Notes: generated from the sequence alone by a model not told the origin. Positions 1 through 9,778 are shown, counted from the stretch's first letter. The stretch is 64,000 nucleotides of DNA from Silanimonas lenta DSM 16282 (GCF_000429065.1 NZ_KE386844.1:309173-373172), one strand, 5' to 3'. Made by a program: numbers and translations.

Positions 1-384
1 GAGGCGGATCTCGAGGGTACGTTGCCCCGGGCCCACGGCCTCGAGGGCGGTGCGCACCAGCTGCGCCAGCAGTTCCGGCTCGGCCTCGTAGGCGCGGCCG
101 AGCAGGGCCCCGGCCACCCGCACCGCCATCTGCGCCAGGGCCGCATGCACTTCGTCCTCGAGCCGGCCGAGCGGCCGGGCCATGGCCTCGACCACGCCCT
201 CGATCTGTGCCACCAACCGGCGCACTTCGGCCTCGCCGGCCTTGAAGCCTTCGCGGCGGCCGGCTTCGAAGCCCTCGCGGCGCGCCGCCTCCTCGATGCG
301 CTGCAGCTCCTCGATCGAGGGCGGCTTCGGGGGGGGCGGGGCATCCAGCACCGGGGCCCGCCACAGGGCAGGTTCGGCGCTCAT
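1..384 (-). CDS. fliH: Flagellar assembly protein FliH (partial, C-terminus beyond window)
   Basis: FliH is the cytoplasmic regulator that binds the export ATPase FliI and docks it at the flagellar type III export gate. The visible 128 residues start MSAEPALWRAP, have a proline-rich stretch, then the glycine-spaced repeat EGFEAGRREGFKAGEAE typical of FliH, followed by a long amphipathic helix. The ATG overlaps the fliG stop in an ATGA arrangement, so the two are translationally coupled in the fliE-fliF-fliG-fliH operon. The gene runs off the left edge of the window, so its length and C-terminal FliI-binding domain cannot be judged. Identity rests on the repeat and on position. Confidence 0.9.
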   Translation of the reverse strand, partial: MSAEPALWRAPVLDAPPPPKPPSIEELQRIEEAARREGFEAGRREGFKAGEAEVRRLVAQIEGVVEAMARPLGRLEDEVHAALAQMAVRVAGALLGRAYEAEPELLAQLVRTALEAVGPGQRTLEIRL

Positions 385-1388
385 ACCATCTCCTCCTTGG
401 CGCCGCCGAGCGAGATCGTGCCCTCATCGGCCAGGCGGCGGACGATGGAGAGGATCTCCTTCTGCGCCGCCTCGACCTCGGAAAGCTTGACCGGGCCACG
501 GTCCTCCATGTCTTCCTTGAGGATCTGCGCGGCGCGCTGCGACATGTTCTTCAGCACCTTCTCCTTCACTTCCGGCGAGGCGCCGCGCAGGGCCAGCGGC
601 AGGCGGTCACCCGGCACCTCGCGCAGGATGGTCTGCATCGATTTGTCGTCGATGCCGGCAAGGTCGTCGAAGACGAACATCAGTTCCTGGATCTGGTCGG
701 CGAGGCCCTGGTCGACCTTGCCGATGGCGCCCAGGATCACCTGGTCCTGCCCGGTATCGACGAAGTTGAGGATGTTGGCCGCGGTCTTCACCCCGCCGAT
801 GGTGGTGGCCTTGCTGCTCTGCGCGCCGGCGAACTGCTTTTCCATCACCTCGTTGAGTTCGTTGAGCGCCACCGGCGGCACGTTGTCGAGGGTGGCCACG
901 CGCAGCAGCACGTCGGCGCGCACCCGCTCGGGGAAGCACTTGAGGGTCTCGGCGGCCTGGTCGGGCTCGAGGTGCGAGAGCACGATGGCCATGATCTGCG
1001 GGTGCTCGTTGCGGATGAGGTCGGCGATGGCGCGCGGATCCATCCACTTCAGCATCTCCATGCCCGAGCTGTTGCGCCCGAGCAGGATGCGGTCGATCAC
1101 GCTGCCGGCCTTGTCCTCGCCCAGGGCCTGCACCAGCACCTTGCGCACGTAGTCATCGGCACCGATGCCCACCGAGGTCTGCTTGTCGAGGGTCTGGGCG
1201 AACTCGCCCATCACCGCCTCGATCTGCTCGCGCGAGACGCCGCCGACCGTGGCCATGGCCTGGCCGACCTTCTGCACTTCCTTCGCCGTCATGTGCTTCA
1301 GCACCTCGGCGGCCTCGAGCTCGCCGAGCGAGAGCATCAGGATCGCGGCCTTCTCCACGCCGCTGAATTCGCCTTTCTTGTCAGCCAT
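381..1388 (-). CDS. fliG: Flagellar motor switch protein FliG
   Basis: FliG is the C-ring rotor protein that touches the stator (MotA) and sets the direction of rotation. The 335-residue length is normal for the family. The N-terminal domain (EKAAILMLSLGELEAAEVLK), the middle domain (about residues 115-200, with the EHPQ motif in RNEHPQIMAIVLSHL) and the C-terminal domain with its charged torque helix (LMFVFDDLAGIDDKSMQ) are all present in order. The start overlaps the end of fliF by 8 nt and the stop overlaps fliH by 4 nt, as expected for an operon in which FliF and FliG are made together and bind each other. Confidence 0.97.
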   Translation of the reverse strand: MADKKGEFSGVEKAAILMLSLGELEAAEVLKHMTAKEVQKVGQAMATVGGVSREQIEAVMGEFAQTLDKQTSVGIGADDYVRKVLVQALGEDKAGSVIDRILLGRNSSGMEMLKWMDPRAIADLIRNEHPQIMAIVLSHLEPDQAAETLKCFPERVRADVLLRVATLDNVPPVALNELNEVMEKQFAGAQSSKATTIGGVKTAANILNFVDTGQDQVILGAIGKVDQGLADQIQELMFVFDDLAGIDDKSMQTILREVPGDRLPLALRGASPEVKEKVLKNMSQRAAQILKEDMEDRGPVKLSEVEAAQKEILSIVRRLADEGTISLGGAKEEMV

Positions 1389-3084
1389 CGCTCGCGATCC
1401 ATTCCTTCACGACCTGGGCGACGCGGCGCGGATCTTCCTTGACGGCGTTGCGCGCGAACTCGATCTTGCCCTCGATGCTGGTCGGCGGCGGCAGGGCCCC
1501 GGCCCCGCCCGGCTGCGCCAGGGCGAGCTGGGTGCCCGGCGCCCCGGGGGCCGTGCCTTCGGCCCCGGGCAGCATCGGGCCACCCTCGCCAGCATACGCC
1601 CGCCCGGCGCCGGCGTCCTCCGCCGGGGCCGGCGCCGCCAGCAGCTGCTTCAGGGCCGGGCGCAGCACCAGGAAGGCCACCAGCAGCACCAGCAGGGCGC
1701 CCACGGCAATCCTCGCCACCTGCCAGACCAGCGGGTTCTCCCACAGGGGCGGGGCGGCCTCCTCCAGCGGCTCGGGGGCGATGAAGGGCGCGTTCACCAC
1801 CGTCACCACATCGCCGCGCTCGGCATCGAAGCCCACCGCCTGTTTCACTAGGGCCTCGATGCGCGAAAGCTCGTCGGCGCTCAGGGGGCGCAGGGCGCCG
1901 GCCGGCGCCTCGGGCGCGGGTGCCGCGCCTTCGGCCGGAGCGGCGAGGGCGGCACCGGGCAGATTGGGGATGTTGTCCACCACCACCGCCACGGTGAGGC
2001 GGCGCACCCGACCCACCGGCTGGCGCACATGGGTGAGGGTGCGGTCGAGTTCGAAGTTGCGGGTGCGGCTGCTGCTCGATTCCACCGGCCCCGCAGCGGC
2101 GGTATCGGCCGTGGCCTCGGGGCCGGGGGGGGTATTGCTGGTGGCGCCGGGGATGCCGCGGTCGCCGGCCTCGGCGCGGCGCTGGTCGCTCACCTGCTCG
2201 CTGCGCAGCTGGGCGGAATCCGGCGCATAGACCTCGCGCGCCTCCTCCACGGCGGAGAAATCCATGTCCAGCGCCACCTCGCTGCGCACCCGGCCGATGC
2301 CGACCAGGGGCTCGATCAGGCTGGCCACCTTGGCGGCGATGCTGGCCTCCTTCTCGCGGGTCAGGGCGAACTGCTCGGCGCTGATGGCATTCGGCGAGTC
2401 GGGCTTGTCGCGGGTGAGCAGGCGGCCCGTCTCGTCCACCACCGTCACCCGCTCGGGCACCAGGTTGGGGATGCCGTTGGCCACCAGGTGCTGGATGGCC
2501 TGCACCTCGTCGGGCTTGAGGAAGCGGCCGGGCAGCAGGCCCACCACCACCGAGGCGGCGGCCGGCTGCTGCTGGCGGGTGAAGGCGGAGGGCCGCGGCA
2601 GGGCGAGATGCACCCGCGCCTCGCGGATCGGCCGCAGCTGGCGGATGGTCTTGGCGAGCTCGGTCTCCAGCGCCCGCTGGTAGCGCGCCGTCTCGACGAA
2701 CTGGCTGACGCCGAAGCCGGGGTCGCGCTCGATCAGGGCCATGCCCGGGCCGTCGCTGCTGCCAAGCCCGGAACTGGCGAGCGCCATGCGGGCTTCCTGC
2801 AGGCGCTCCTGCGGCACCTTCACGTCGCCGGTGGCGGGGTCGATCTCGACCGGGATCTGCGCCGCGCGCAGCACCTGGGCGAACTCGCCGGCGGTGGCGG
2901 CATTGGTGCCCGATTGCACCGTCACCAGCGGCGGCTTCTGGGTCCAGAAGAAGGCCCAGAGCCCGGCGGCGATCGCCAGGGTGAGCAGGCCCATGGCCCA
3001 GAGCTGGCGCGGCAGCCCGGCGCGCGAGAGCTGGGCGAGGAAGCCGGCGGCGGGCGGGCTGGGAGGCAGGGCGACGGCATTCAT
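1381..3084 (-). CDS. fliF: Flagellar MS-ring protein FliF
   Basis: FliF forms the MS ring in the inner membrane, the base on which the rotor and export apparatus are built. The 567-residue protein has an N-terminal membrane helix (about residues 29-47), a YscJ/FliF ring domain (PGFGVSQFVETARYQRALE and ARVHLALPRPSAF), a second periplasmic FliF domain, a C-terminal membrane helix near residue 455-475 (VARIAVGALLVLLVAFLVL), and a cytoplasmic tail ending RRVAQVVKEWIASDG that fits the FliG-binding segment. It lies 26 nt after fliE and overlaps fliG by 8 nt. Confidence 0.97.
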   Translation of the reverse strand: MNAVALPPSPPAAGFLAQLSRAGLPRQLWAMGLLTLAIAAGLWAFFWTQKPPLVTVQSGTNAATAGEFAQVLRAAQIPVEIDPATGDVKVPQERLQEARMALASSGLGSSDGPGMALIERDPGFGVSQFVETARYQRALETELAKTIRQLRPIREARVHLALPRPSAFTRQQQPAAASVVVGLLPGRFLKPDEVQAIQHLVANGIPNLVPERVTVVDETGRLLTRDKPDSPNAISAEQFALTREKEASIAAKVASLIEPLVGIGRVRSEVALDMDFSAVEEAREVYAPDSAQLRSEQVSDQRRAEAGDRGIPGATSNTPPGPEATADTAAAGPVESSSSRTRNFELDRTLTHVRQPVGRVRRLTVAVVVDNIPNLPGAALAAPAEGAAPAPEAPAGALRPLSADELSRIEALVKQAVGFDAERGDVVTVVNAPFIAPEPLEEAAPPLWENPLVWQVARIAVGALLVLLVAFLVLRPALKQLLAAPAPAEDAGAGRAYAGEGGPMLPGAEGTAPGAPGTQLALAQPGGAGALPPPTSIEGKIEFARNAVKEDPRRVAQVVKEWIASDG

Positions 3085-3110
3085 CGGTCAGCAGTCCTTA
3101 CAAGGCCGCC

Positions 3111-3485
3111 TCACAGCGGCATGTTCATGACGTCCTGATAGGCCTGCACCAGGCGGTTGCGCACCTCCACCGTGGCGCGGAAGGCCACCGAGGAGGCCTG
3201 GGCGGCGACCATCACCCGGGCCAGATCGGCCCTGGGGTCGCCACGTTCGAAGGCGGCCTGCAGCTCGCGGGTCTGGGCCTGCAGGGTGTTCACTTTGCGG
3301 ATCGCGTTGCCGAGCGCCTCGCCGAAGCTCGGCGCCGCCACCGCCGGGCTGGCCCCCAGGCCGGTTGCCGCCGGCGCGGCGCCGGGAGCGGCGGGGCCGG
3401 CCGCACCCGCAGCTCCCTGCAGGCTCGCCATCTGCGCCTGGTAGCTGCGGATCTGCGACAGCACGGAGCTGATGGCGTCGGTCAT
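3111..3485 (-). CDS. fliE: Flagellar hook-basal body protein FliE
   Basis: FliE is the small adaptor between the MS ring and the proximal rod. From ATG 3485 it encodes 124 residues. There is an alanine/proline-rich middle, and the conserved C-terminal half includes SFGEALGNAIRKVN and, after a helix, VMVAAQASSVAFRATVEVRN ending in AYQDVMNMPL, which is typical of FliE. The reading frame stays open far upstream, but this ATG fits the family start and places the gene about 37 nt from a sigma-54 promoter. It is the first gene of the fliE-F-G-H operon. Confidence 0.95.
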   Translation of the reverse strand: MTDAISSVLSQIRSYQAQMASLQGAAGAAGPAAPGAAPAATGLGASPAVAAPSFGEALGNAIRKVNTLQAQTRELQAAFERGDPRADLARVMVAAQASSVAFRATVEVRNRLVQAYQDVMNMPL

Positions 3486-3522
3486 GGCATGGCGGCATCG
3501 GACAGGCAGGTGCGGGGGAGGC

Positions 3523-3538
3523 TGCAAGCCGCGTGCCA
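3523..3538 (-). promoter_or_regulatory. Sigma-54 (RpoN) promoter of fliE operon
   Basis: Read on the minus strand the site is TGGCACGCGGCTTGCA, a full match to the -24/-12 consensus TGGCACG-N4-TTGCA. It is identical to the site before flgI. The distance to the fliE ATG (37 nt) matches the 32-37 nt seen at flgB and flgI. It implies control by an NtrC-type flagellar activator (FleQ/FlrC class), which is not in this window. The site lies in the divergent gap shared with cls. Confidence 0.88.
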
Positions 3539-3596
3539 GCCGCCACCGCCACCGGGCCGACGTCAAACCGCCGGGCCGGCATGCGAGCATGGGGGC

Positions 3597-5042
3597 ATGT
3601 CGGCGCATGTCTCCGATCTCACCGCCTCGCTGCTGGCCGGCTGGGGCCCGGGCACGGTCTCGCCGTGGATCGCCGCGGTCTGGGGCGTCTACGTGCTGGT
3701 GCTGGCGCTGTGGATCGTGCGCCAGCGCCGCGAGCCGGTGGCCACCCTGGCCTGGCTGCTGGCCCTGGCCTGGCTGCCGGTGCTGGGCTGGGCGGTGTAC
3801 TGGTGGCTGGGGCCGCAGCGCATCCGCCGCCGCCGCCTGAAGCGCCAGCGTGCCCGCAGCGCCTTCCACCGCGCCCCACTGCCGCGGCCAGGGGAGATGG
3901 TGGCCGACGGCCGCGAGCGGCTCATCGAGGCGAGCACCGGCGTGGCCCCCACCCAGGCCTGCCGGGTCGATCTCATCACCGGCGGCGAATCCACCTTCGA
4001 GGCCCTGTTCAGCGCCATCGCCGCGGCCCGGCATTCGATCCACCTCGAGTACTACATCTTCGAGCCGGACAGCGTGGGCACCCGCCTGCGCGACCTGCTC
4101 GCCGCCCGCGCCCGCGCGGGCGTGGCGGTGCGCCTGCTGCTCGATGGCCTGGGCTCGCGGCGCTGCTCGCCGCGCTTCCTCGCCCCGCTGAGCGCCGCCG
4201 GGGCGGAGGTGGCGTGGTTCCATCCGCTGCGTCTCGGCCACCTGGTGTGGCGACCCACCCTCAATCTGCGCACCCACCGCAAGATCGCGGTGATCGATGG
4301 CCGGATCGGCTTCACCGGCGGGGTGAACATCTCCGACAGCCAGAGCGAGCGCGCCTCGGCCGCGGCCTTCCACGACCTGCACCTGCGCATGGAGGGCGAG
4401 GTGGTCTCGGCCCTGCAGCTCGCCTTCGCCGAAGACTGGCATTACGCCACCGGCCGCCTGCTCACCGCCGCCGCCGACTGGCCGCCGCAGCCGCCCGGTG
4501 GCATCCGCTGCCAGCTGGTGCCCTCCGGCCCCGACAACCCGCTGGCGCCGATCCACCGGCTCTACGTGGATGCCCTGCACACCGCGCGCCAGCGGGTGTG
4601 GATGATGACCCCCTACTTCGTGCCGGACGCCGCGGTGCTGCTGGCGCTCACTTCGGCGGCCCTGCGCGGGCTGGACGTGCGCCTGCTGCTGCCCAACCGC
4701 AACGATTCGCGGGTGGTGCGCGCGGCGGCGCGCAGCTTCTACCCCGAGCTGCTGGCCGCCGGGGTGCGGGTGTTCGAGTTCCAGCCGCGCATGCTGCACG
4801 GCAAGGCCCTGCTGGTCGATGGCGATACGGCCATCATCGGCAGCGCGAATGTCGATCCGCGCAGCTTCTGGCTGAACTTCGAGCTCTCGGTGCTGTTCCG
4901 CGACACTGCCGTGGCCGCGGCCCTGGAGCGGCGCATCGCCGCTGATCTCGCGCAGTCGGCAGTGGTGCCGCCCGGCTGGCAGCCCGGCGGCTGGCGCGCC
5001 TATGCCGACAGCTTCGCCCGCCTGCTGGCGCCGGTGCTCTGA
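3597..5042 (+). CDS. cls: Cardiolipin synthase (phospholipase D family)
   Basis: The enzyme joins two phosphatidylglycerol molecules to make cardiolipin in the inner membrane. From ATG 3597 it has 481 residues, matching ClsA length. Two N-terminal membrane helices (about residues 18-34 and 45-63) are followed by two HKD catalytic motifs, HRKIAVIDG near residue 227 and HGKALLVDGDTAIIGSANVD near residue 401. The open frame continues upstream to 3489, but the inner ATG gives a normal N-terminus. It is divergent from fliE and not obviously linked to the flagellar genes. Confidence 0.93.
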   Translation: MSAHVSDLTASLLAGWGPGTVSPWIAAVWGVYVLVLALWIVRQRREPVATLAWLLALAWLPVLGWAVYWWLGPQRIRRRRLKRQRARSAFHRAPLPRPGEMVADGRERLIEASTGVAPTQACRVDLITGGESTFEALFSAIAAARHSIHLEYYIFEPDSVGTRLRDLLAARARAGVAVRLLLDGLGSRRCSPRFLAPLSAAGAEVAWFHPLRLGHLVWRPTLNLRTHRKIAVIDGRIGFTGGVNISDSQSERASAAAFHDLHLRMEGEVVSALQLAFAEDWHYATGRLLTAAADWPPQPPGGIRCQLVPSGPDNPLAPIHRLYVDALHTARQRVWMMTPYFVPDAAVLLALTSAALRGLDVRLLLPNRNDSRVVRAAARSFYPELLAAGVRVFEFQPRMLHGKALLVDGDTAIIGSANVDPRSFWLNFELSVLFRDTAVAAALERRIAADLAQSAVVPPGWQPGGWRAYADSFARLLAPVL

Positions 5043-5105
5043 ACCCGCGGCGCCCCGCCGGCCACAGGCACTAGACTGGAAGCCCCTCCGCCCCGAGGCC
5101 CTCCG

Positions 5106-5372
5106 ATGCCCTGGCTCGCCTACGCCGCCGCGCTCACCGCCTTCGCCCTCGCCCTCCTGCCCCGCCTCGGCAGCATCGCGGTGCTGGCCTGCCTCGGCCT
5201 GGCGCTCGGCCTGCTGCTCGCCGGCACCCTCGCCTGGCTGCGCCAGCGCGAGGCGCGGCTGGTCTCGGCCCGGCTGCTCGACGAGGCCGAGCTGCAGCGG
5301 CTGCGGGCTCAGCTCGAGGCCCTGGGGCCCGAACCCCGGGGCCTGCCCCTGCGGCAGGCCTCCGAGCAGTAG
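5106..5372 (+). CDS. Small predicted membrane protein with C-terminal helix, unknown function
   Basis: This 88-residue frame is not a family I recognise. It has two hydrophobic segments (about residues 4-20 and 23-45) followed by a charged helix with heptad-like leucines ([17 protein letters not shown]). A -10-like TAGACT lies 28 nt before the ATG. The last 64 nt overlap the end of the DUF2256 gene on the other strand. The membrane/coiled-coil pattern is more protein-like than the surrounding shadow frames, but no homology supports it. Confidence 0.5.
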   Translation: MPWLAYAAALTAFALALLPRLGSIAVLACLGLALGLLLAGTLAWLRQREARLVSARLLDEAELQRLRAQLEALGPEPRGLPLRQASEQ

Positions 5373-5482
5373 ACCACCTGCTCCCAGTCGCGCTCCCACT
5401 TCTTCCGCCACTGGAAGGGCCGCTGGCAGGCCGGGCAGGTCTTCTCCGGCCGCGCTGGCCGCCGCGACTCACGCCTCGGCAC
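5309..5482 (-). CDS. DUF2256 domain small zinc-ribbon-like protein
   Basis: The encoded peptide contains [20 protein letters not shown] followed by [10 protein letters not shown], the signature of DUF2256: CxxC plus CxxxC cysteines that likely bind one metal around a WRKKWER core. The family has no proven function. The likely start is GTG at 5482, giving 57 residues in line with the family's 40-60, and overlapping the stop of the upstream diguanylate cyclase gene by 14 nt. The frame can be extended to an ATG at 5536, but that adds sequence unlike the family. It converges on, and overlaps, the small membrane protein frame. Confidence 0.8.
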   Translation of the reverse strand: MPRRESRRPARPEKTCPACQRPFQWRKKWERDWEQVVYCSEACRRGRPRGSGPRASS

Positions 5483-8378
5483 GGACCACCCGGTTGCGGC
5501 CGAGACGCTTGGCCTCGTAGAGCGCCTGGTCGGCACGGCGCAGCAGGCTCATCGGCAGCTCGCCGCGCGCCGGGTACATCACCGCCACTCCGATGCTGAT
5601 GGTGACCCCGATCCGGGCCCGACCCACCACCTCGCAGAGCCGTTCGGCGCGCTGCTCCGCGGCCGCGGCATCGGTGCCCGGCAGCAGCAGGGTGAACTCC
5701 TCGCCGCCGTAGCGGGCCAGCATCTCGAGCGGCGGGGAAAGGCCGGTGCGCAGCAGGGCGGCCACGTCCACCAGCACCCGGTCGCCCTCGAGATGGCCGT
5801 GATGGTCGTTGTAGCGCTTGAAGTGGTCGACATCGATCATCAGCGCCGAGAGCGGCAGGTCCTGCTCGGCGCAGCGCGCCCACTCGCGGGCCAGCGCCTG
5901 CTCCAGGGCGCGGCGGTTGTGCAGGCCGGTGAGCGGGTCCTCCACCGCCATCTCCGCCAGCCGGGCATTGGCCCGTTCCAGTTCCAGGGTGCGGTCGGCG
6001 ATGCGCTGTTCGAGCAGGCGGTTCTGCGCCTCCACCCGCGCCAAGCGCCGGCGGCCGAGCGCGCGCGAGGCCCAGACCATCAGGGCGCCGAAACCGGCGA
6101 GGGCGAGGATGCGCAGCAGTGGTTCTTCGTGCAGGCGCGGGGTCACCAGAAGGCGCAGGCGCAACGGGGCGATGGCGCGGCCGCTGGGCAGCTGGCCCTC
6201 CACCTCCAGCAGGTATTCCCCGGGGTCGAGACCACGGATCGAAAGATCGCGGTCGGCCCAGTCGGAGAAGTCCGGCACCAGCGGCATCAGGCGGTAGCGG
6301 AAACGCGCCCCGGGCTCCAGGCTCTTCAGGGTAAAGCGCATCCGGATCGGCTCCTGCGAGCGCAGTTCGAGGGCTCCGCGCAGCACCTCGCCGAGGCGGG
6401 GGGCTTCACCCGGCGGAGCCACCACGAGCTGGTCGAACTCCACCGCCAGCGGCGGCAGGGCCGGCACCGGGCCGTCCGGGGCGTACTGCAGGATGCCGTT
6501 CCACACCGGCACCCGCAGCACGCCGCCGCGGCTCACCCGCGGCAGACCGAAGCCGGTACTGGCCCAACCACCGACATGGACCCGCTCCCAGGCGAGCGTA
6601 GCCGCTGGCCGCAGCAGCAGGTCGCGCGGGGTCACCGCGAACAAGCCCATCGGGGTTTCCACCACACTGAGCTTGCCCGGCTGCACCAGGCTGGCGATCC
6701 ACTCCGGGGTCGGCGCCTCGACGAAGCGCTCGGCGCTGCGGTCGAAGCGGTAGGTGCGCCCCTTCGACCAGGCCGAGAGCTCGCCATCGACGAAGTACAG
6801 CTTGGGCCGGTCGGGCCCGTCGATGGGCAGGCCCTGGTCGGCGCCGAAGGCCTCGTCGGACTGCCGGGTGGCGGTATCGAGCTCGATCCGCCAGCGCCGC
6901 GGCGCGCCGCGGTCGTCGCTGAGCCAGAACTCGCCCGGGGCGGTCTGCACGAGATCGATCACCGCCATGCCCTCCAGTGGCCAGCGACGGCGCAGCTGCC
7001 AGCCCTCGGGGCCGGTGCGGGCGAGCAGGAAGAAGGCATGGTCGGACACCGCCACCGCAAGATCGCTGCGGCCGCGCACCGGCTGCACCAGCAGCACCGC
7101 CTCGCCGTCGTGCAGTACCGTCGGCTCGCGCTGGCCCGGTCGCAGCTGGCGCAGGCCATTGCGCTCGGCCACCAGCAGGTGGCGCTCGTCGGCCAGCAGC
7201 ATGTAGGTCTCGAGCTCGGCCCAGGGCAGGGCCTCGGCCCGCACACCGCCCTGGCCGTCGGCCTGCAGGCGGAACAGGCCGCGGGCGCTGGCCACCCAGA
7301 GCGCGCCGTCGAACTCGGCGGTATCGGCCACCACCCCGCGGATGCCATGCCGGCGGTCGAGGACCGACCAGGGCGAGGGCATGACGAGACGCAGCACCTC
7401 GGTATCGGTCACCGCCCACAGCCCGCCTTCGTTGTCGCGGGCAAGGTCGAGCAGCGAGTGTTCACCGAGCTCGACCCGCTGCCGCAGGCGCAGCCCGGCA
7501 TCCACCCACAAGAGCTCTCCATCCAGCGTGGAGACGAGAAAGCCCCCGCCATCGAGGCCGATCGCGGTGTACACCGACAGCGCCCCGCCCGGCCAAGGCA
7601 GGGCGAGCTCGGTGCCGTGGTCGTCGAGCCGCCAGACCCCGCTGCCGGCCACCACGAAGCGGCTGCCGCCCCAGCCCAGCACGGCCGCCACCGGGGTGTC
7701 GGCGAAGGTCTCGCCCCCGGGGAACAGCTGATGTTCGCCGCCCCGCAGGAACCCCAGGCCGCGGCCCTGGATGCGGGCATAGAGCTCGCCGCCGAAGCTG
7801 AGCAGCGAACGCATGTCCGGCCCCAGCGGCCAGCTGCGGGTATCGCCGCCACGCGCCGGCAGCAGGTGCAGGAAATGCTGCGACTGCAGATAGATGCCGT
7901 CCGGCGTCTCGAGGATTTCCCACACCGGCCCGAGCCGGCGGTCGGCCTCGGGCAGGCCGCTCGTGGCGAGAAGGTCGACGTAGCGGTAGCCCTGCAGCGG
8001 ATCGAGCTCGAGCCGGCCGTAGGTGTCGTTGCCGCCCACCATCACCGTGCCATCGGCCAGCCGCCGCACCAGGGTGGCATTCACCCCCACCGGCAGCGGC
8101 ACGGTGCTCCATTCCACCCCGTCGTAGACCAGCACCCCGTCGGCCGAGGCGACATAGACCTTGCCCGGCGCGGTGGCCACCGACCACAGGGCGGGCGTGG
8201 CGCGGTAGACCTCGGGGCCGATCCGCTGCAGGATCGGCGCGCCCTGCAGGCCGCGGGCGGTGACCGCGGTGGCTGGCCCCGGCTCCGCGGCCGGGGCAGG
8301 GGCGGGCCACGGGGCCGCCAGCAGCCCGAGCCAGGCAAGGCAGGCAAGACGGCGGGCAAGGGCGGACAGGCCGGGCAT
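5469..8378 (-). CDS. Diguanylate cyclase with two-component regulator propeller and Y_Y_Y domain
   Basis: This 969-residue inner-membrane sensor should make c-di-GMP in response to a periplasmic cue. It has a signal sequence, then about 650 residues of propeller-like repeats ([20 protein letters not shown] and similar), a Y_Y_Y-type beta domain ([20 protein letters not shown]), one membrane helix near residue 760, a short coiled coil, and a C-terminal GGDEF domain ([33 protein letters not shown]). The active site reads RYGGEEF near residue 890. The product-inhibition site RxxD is replaced by PPLE, so feedback inhibition is probably absent. The ligand cannot be inferred. It is divergent from pdxJ. 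Confidence 0.92.
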   Translation of the reverse strand: MPGLSALARRLACLAWLGLLAAPWPAPAPAAEPGPATAVTARGLQGAPILQRIGPEVYRATPALWSVATAPGKVYVASADGVLVYDGVEWSTVPLPVGVNATLVRRLADGTVMVGGNDTYGRLELDPLQGYRYVDLLATSGLPEADRRLGPVWEILETPDGIYLQSQHFLHLLPARGGDTRSWPLGPDMRSLLSFGGELYARIQGRGLGFLRGGEHQLFPGGETFADTPVAAVLGWGGSRFVVAGSGVWRLDDHGTELALPWPGGALSVYTAIGLDGGGFLVSTLDGELLWVDAGLRLRQRVELGEHSLLDLARDNEGGLWAVTDTEVLRLVMPSPWSVLDRRHGIRGVVADTAEFDGALWVASARGLFRLQADGQGGVRAEALPWAELETYMLLADERHLLVAERNGLRQLRPGQREPTVLHDGEAVLLVQPVRGRSDLAVAVSDHAFFLLARTGPEGWQLRRRWPLEGMAVIDLVQTAPGEFWLSDDRGAPRRWRIELDTATRQSDEAFGADQGLPIDGPDRPKLYFVDGELSAWSKGRTYRFDRSAERFVEAPTPEWIASLVQPGKLSVVETPMGLFAVTPRDLLLRPAATLAWERVHVGGWASTGFGLPRVSRGGVLRVPVWNGILQYAPDGPVPALPPLAVEFDQLVVAPPGEAPRLGEVLRGALELRSQEPIRMRFTLKSLEPGARFRYRLMPLVPDFSDWADRDLSIRGLDPGEYLLEVEGQLPSGRAIAPLRLRLLVTPRLHEEPLLRILALAGFGALMVWASRALGRRRLARVEAQNRLLEQRIADRTLELERANARLAEMAVEDPLTGLHNRRALEQALAREWARCAEQDLPLSALMIDVDHFKRYNDHHGHLEGDRVLVDVAALLRTGLSPPLEMLARYGGEEFTLLLPGTDAAAAEQRAERLCEVVGRARIGVTISIGVAVMYPARGELPMSLLRRADQALYEAKRLGRNRVVRAEA

Positions 8379-8443
8379 GGGGCGATTATGCGCATGCCCG
8401 CTTCCGCTAGGATGCCGGGCGCCGTCACGCCCGTCCCGCCCCG

Positions 8444-9190
8444 ATGACCCTGCTCAGCGTCAACGTCAACAAGATCGCCGTGCTGCGCAACTCGCGCGGC
8501 GGCACCCTGCCCTGCCCGCGGGCCCTGGCCCTGCACTGCGTCGAGGCCGGGGCCCGGGGCATCACCGTGCATCCGCGGCCCGACCGCCGCCACATCACCG
8601 CCGAGGACGTGCAGGCCATCGCCGCCGCCCTGCCCGCCGGGGTGGAGTTCAATATCGAGGGCAATCCTTTCGCCCCGCCGCGCCCCGGCTACCCCGGCCT
8701 CCTGGCCCTGGCCCGCGAGGCCCGGCCGGCGCAGGTCACCTTCGTACCGGATGCCGACGGCCAGCTGACCTCCGACCACGGCTTCGACCCCGCGGCCCTG
8801 CCCCCTGCGCTGGCGGACGAGATCGCGGCCTTCCGCGCCCTGGGCTGCCGGGTCTCGCTGTTCGTCGATCCCGGCACCCTCCGGCTCGACCCGATCCGCG
8901 CCGCCGGCGCCGAGCGCATCGAGATCTATACCGGGCCCTATGCCGCCGCCTTCGGCCAGCCGGGCGAGGCTGCCGCCCTTGCCGACTGCCAGGCCACGGC
9001 CCGGGCCGCCCAGGCCCTCGGCCTCGGGGTGAATGCCGGCCATGACCTCTCGCAGGCCAATCTCGGGCGCTTCCTCGCCGCCGTGCCGGGTGTGCTCGAA
9101 GTATCGATCGGCCATGCCCTGGTGGCCGAGGCCCTGGTGGAGGGCCTGGCCGAAACGGTGCGCCGCTACCGCGCCATCACCGGCGGCTGA
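8444..9190 (+). CDS. pdxJ: Pyridoxine 5'-phosphate synthase PdxJ
   Basis: PdxJ condenses 1-deoxyxylulose 5-phosphate with 3-amino-2-oxopropyl phosphate, the last ring-forming step of vitamin B6 synthesis. The 248-residue protein starts [20 protein letters not shown] and carries the family blocks [46 protein letters not shown] and GVNAGHDL. A -10-like TAGGAT lies about 30 nt upstream. It converges with exbD2, and a hairpin terminator separates the two. Confidence 0.97.
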   Translation: MTLLSVNVNKIAVLRNSRGGTLPCPRALALHCVEAGARGITVHPRPDRRHITAEDVQAIAAALPAGVEFNIEGNPFAPPRPGYPGLLALAREARPAQVTFVPDADGQLTSDHGFDPAALPPALADEIAAFRALGCRVSLFVDPGTLRLDPIRAAGAERIEIYTGPYAAAFGQPGEAAALADCQATARAAQALGLGVNAGHDLSQANLGRFLAAVPGVLEVSIGHALVAEALVEGLAETVRRYRAITGG

Positions 9191-9272
9191 AGGCGCAAAA
9201 AGCCCAGGCAGCACCGCGGCCCAGTCCGGGCGGCAGGCCACGCCCCGCTGCCCGGAGGCTTGCCGCGGCAAT

Positions 9273-9302
9273 GAAAAAACGCCGCCCCGAAGGGCGGCGT
9301 TT
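9273..9302 (-). terminator. Intrinsic terminator between exbD2 and pdxJ
   Basis: An 11-bp stem (inner part ACGCCGCCC paired with GGGCGGCGT) closes over a four-base loop at 9277-9302. On the minus strand it is followed by a run of six T, so it is a clear terminator for the tonB-exb operon. On the plus strand only three T follow, so it may also slow pdxJ transcription. Confidence 0.8.
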
Positions 9303-9337
9303 CCACTCCCTGCCTCGGGCGGCGAGGCCGCCCAGGC

Positions 9338-9775
9338 TCACTGCGGGGTCTGGTCGACGAAGGCGATCTTCTCGAGCCGGGCATTCTTCGCCCGCGCCAG
9401 CACCTTGGCCAGCACCTCGTACTCCGCAGCCGGATCGACCTCGACCTCAATGCGCGGCTGTTCGTCCACCGGCAGGAGCTGGGTGCGCACCTGCGAGATG
9501 TCCTCGAACTGCGCCTGCAGGGTGGCCATCGGCGCCGGGGTGTTGTTGAGCAGCACCTCGCCGGAGGAGGTGATCTTGAGCGACACCGGCGGCGGCGGCT
9601 CCTTCGGGTTCTCCGGCGGGTTGGGGCTGCGCTGCGGCAGGGTGATGTTGATCCACGAGGCCGGCGTCGGCGCCGTCACCATGAAGATGATGAGCAGCAC
9701 CAGCAGGATGTCGATCAGCGGCACCACGTTCATGTCGGCCTTGGGGCCGGAACCGGAACCTGCGGAAAAGGCCAT
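9338..9775 (-). CDS. exbD2: Biopolymer transport protein ExbD2
   Basis: ExbD-type proteins are inner-membrane partners of ExbB that use the proton gradient to drive TonB. This copy has 145 residues: a short cytoplasmic start, one membrane helix with the key aspartate (NVVPLIDILLVLLIIFMVTA), and a periplasmic domain. It is the last gene of the tonB-exbB-exbD1-exbD2 cluster, 3 nt after exbD1. In Xanthomonas a second ExbD of this kind is present and pdxJ lies next to it, as here. The name follows position, not a functional test. Confidence 0.93.
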   Translation of the reverse strand: MAFSAGSGSGPKADMNVVPLIDILLVLLIIFMVTAPTPASWINITLPQRSPNPPENPKEPPPPVSLKITSSGEVLLNNTPAPMATLQAQFEDISQVRTQLLPVDEQPRIEVEVDPAAEYEVLAKVLARAKNARLEKIAFVDQTPQ

Positions 9776-9778
9776 GGA

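Noticed and set aside
3111..5411. 766-codon minus-strand frame ending in FliE
   Set aside because: Only the last 124 codons are FliE. The rest is antisense to cardiolipin synthase.
5793..8447. 884-codon plus-strand frame
   Set aside because: It is antisense to the propeller diguanylate cyclase and shows no domain.
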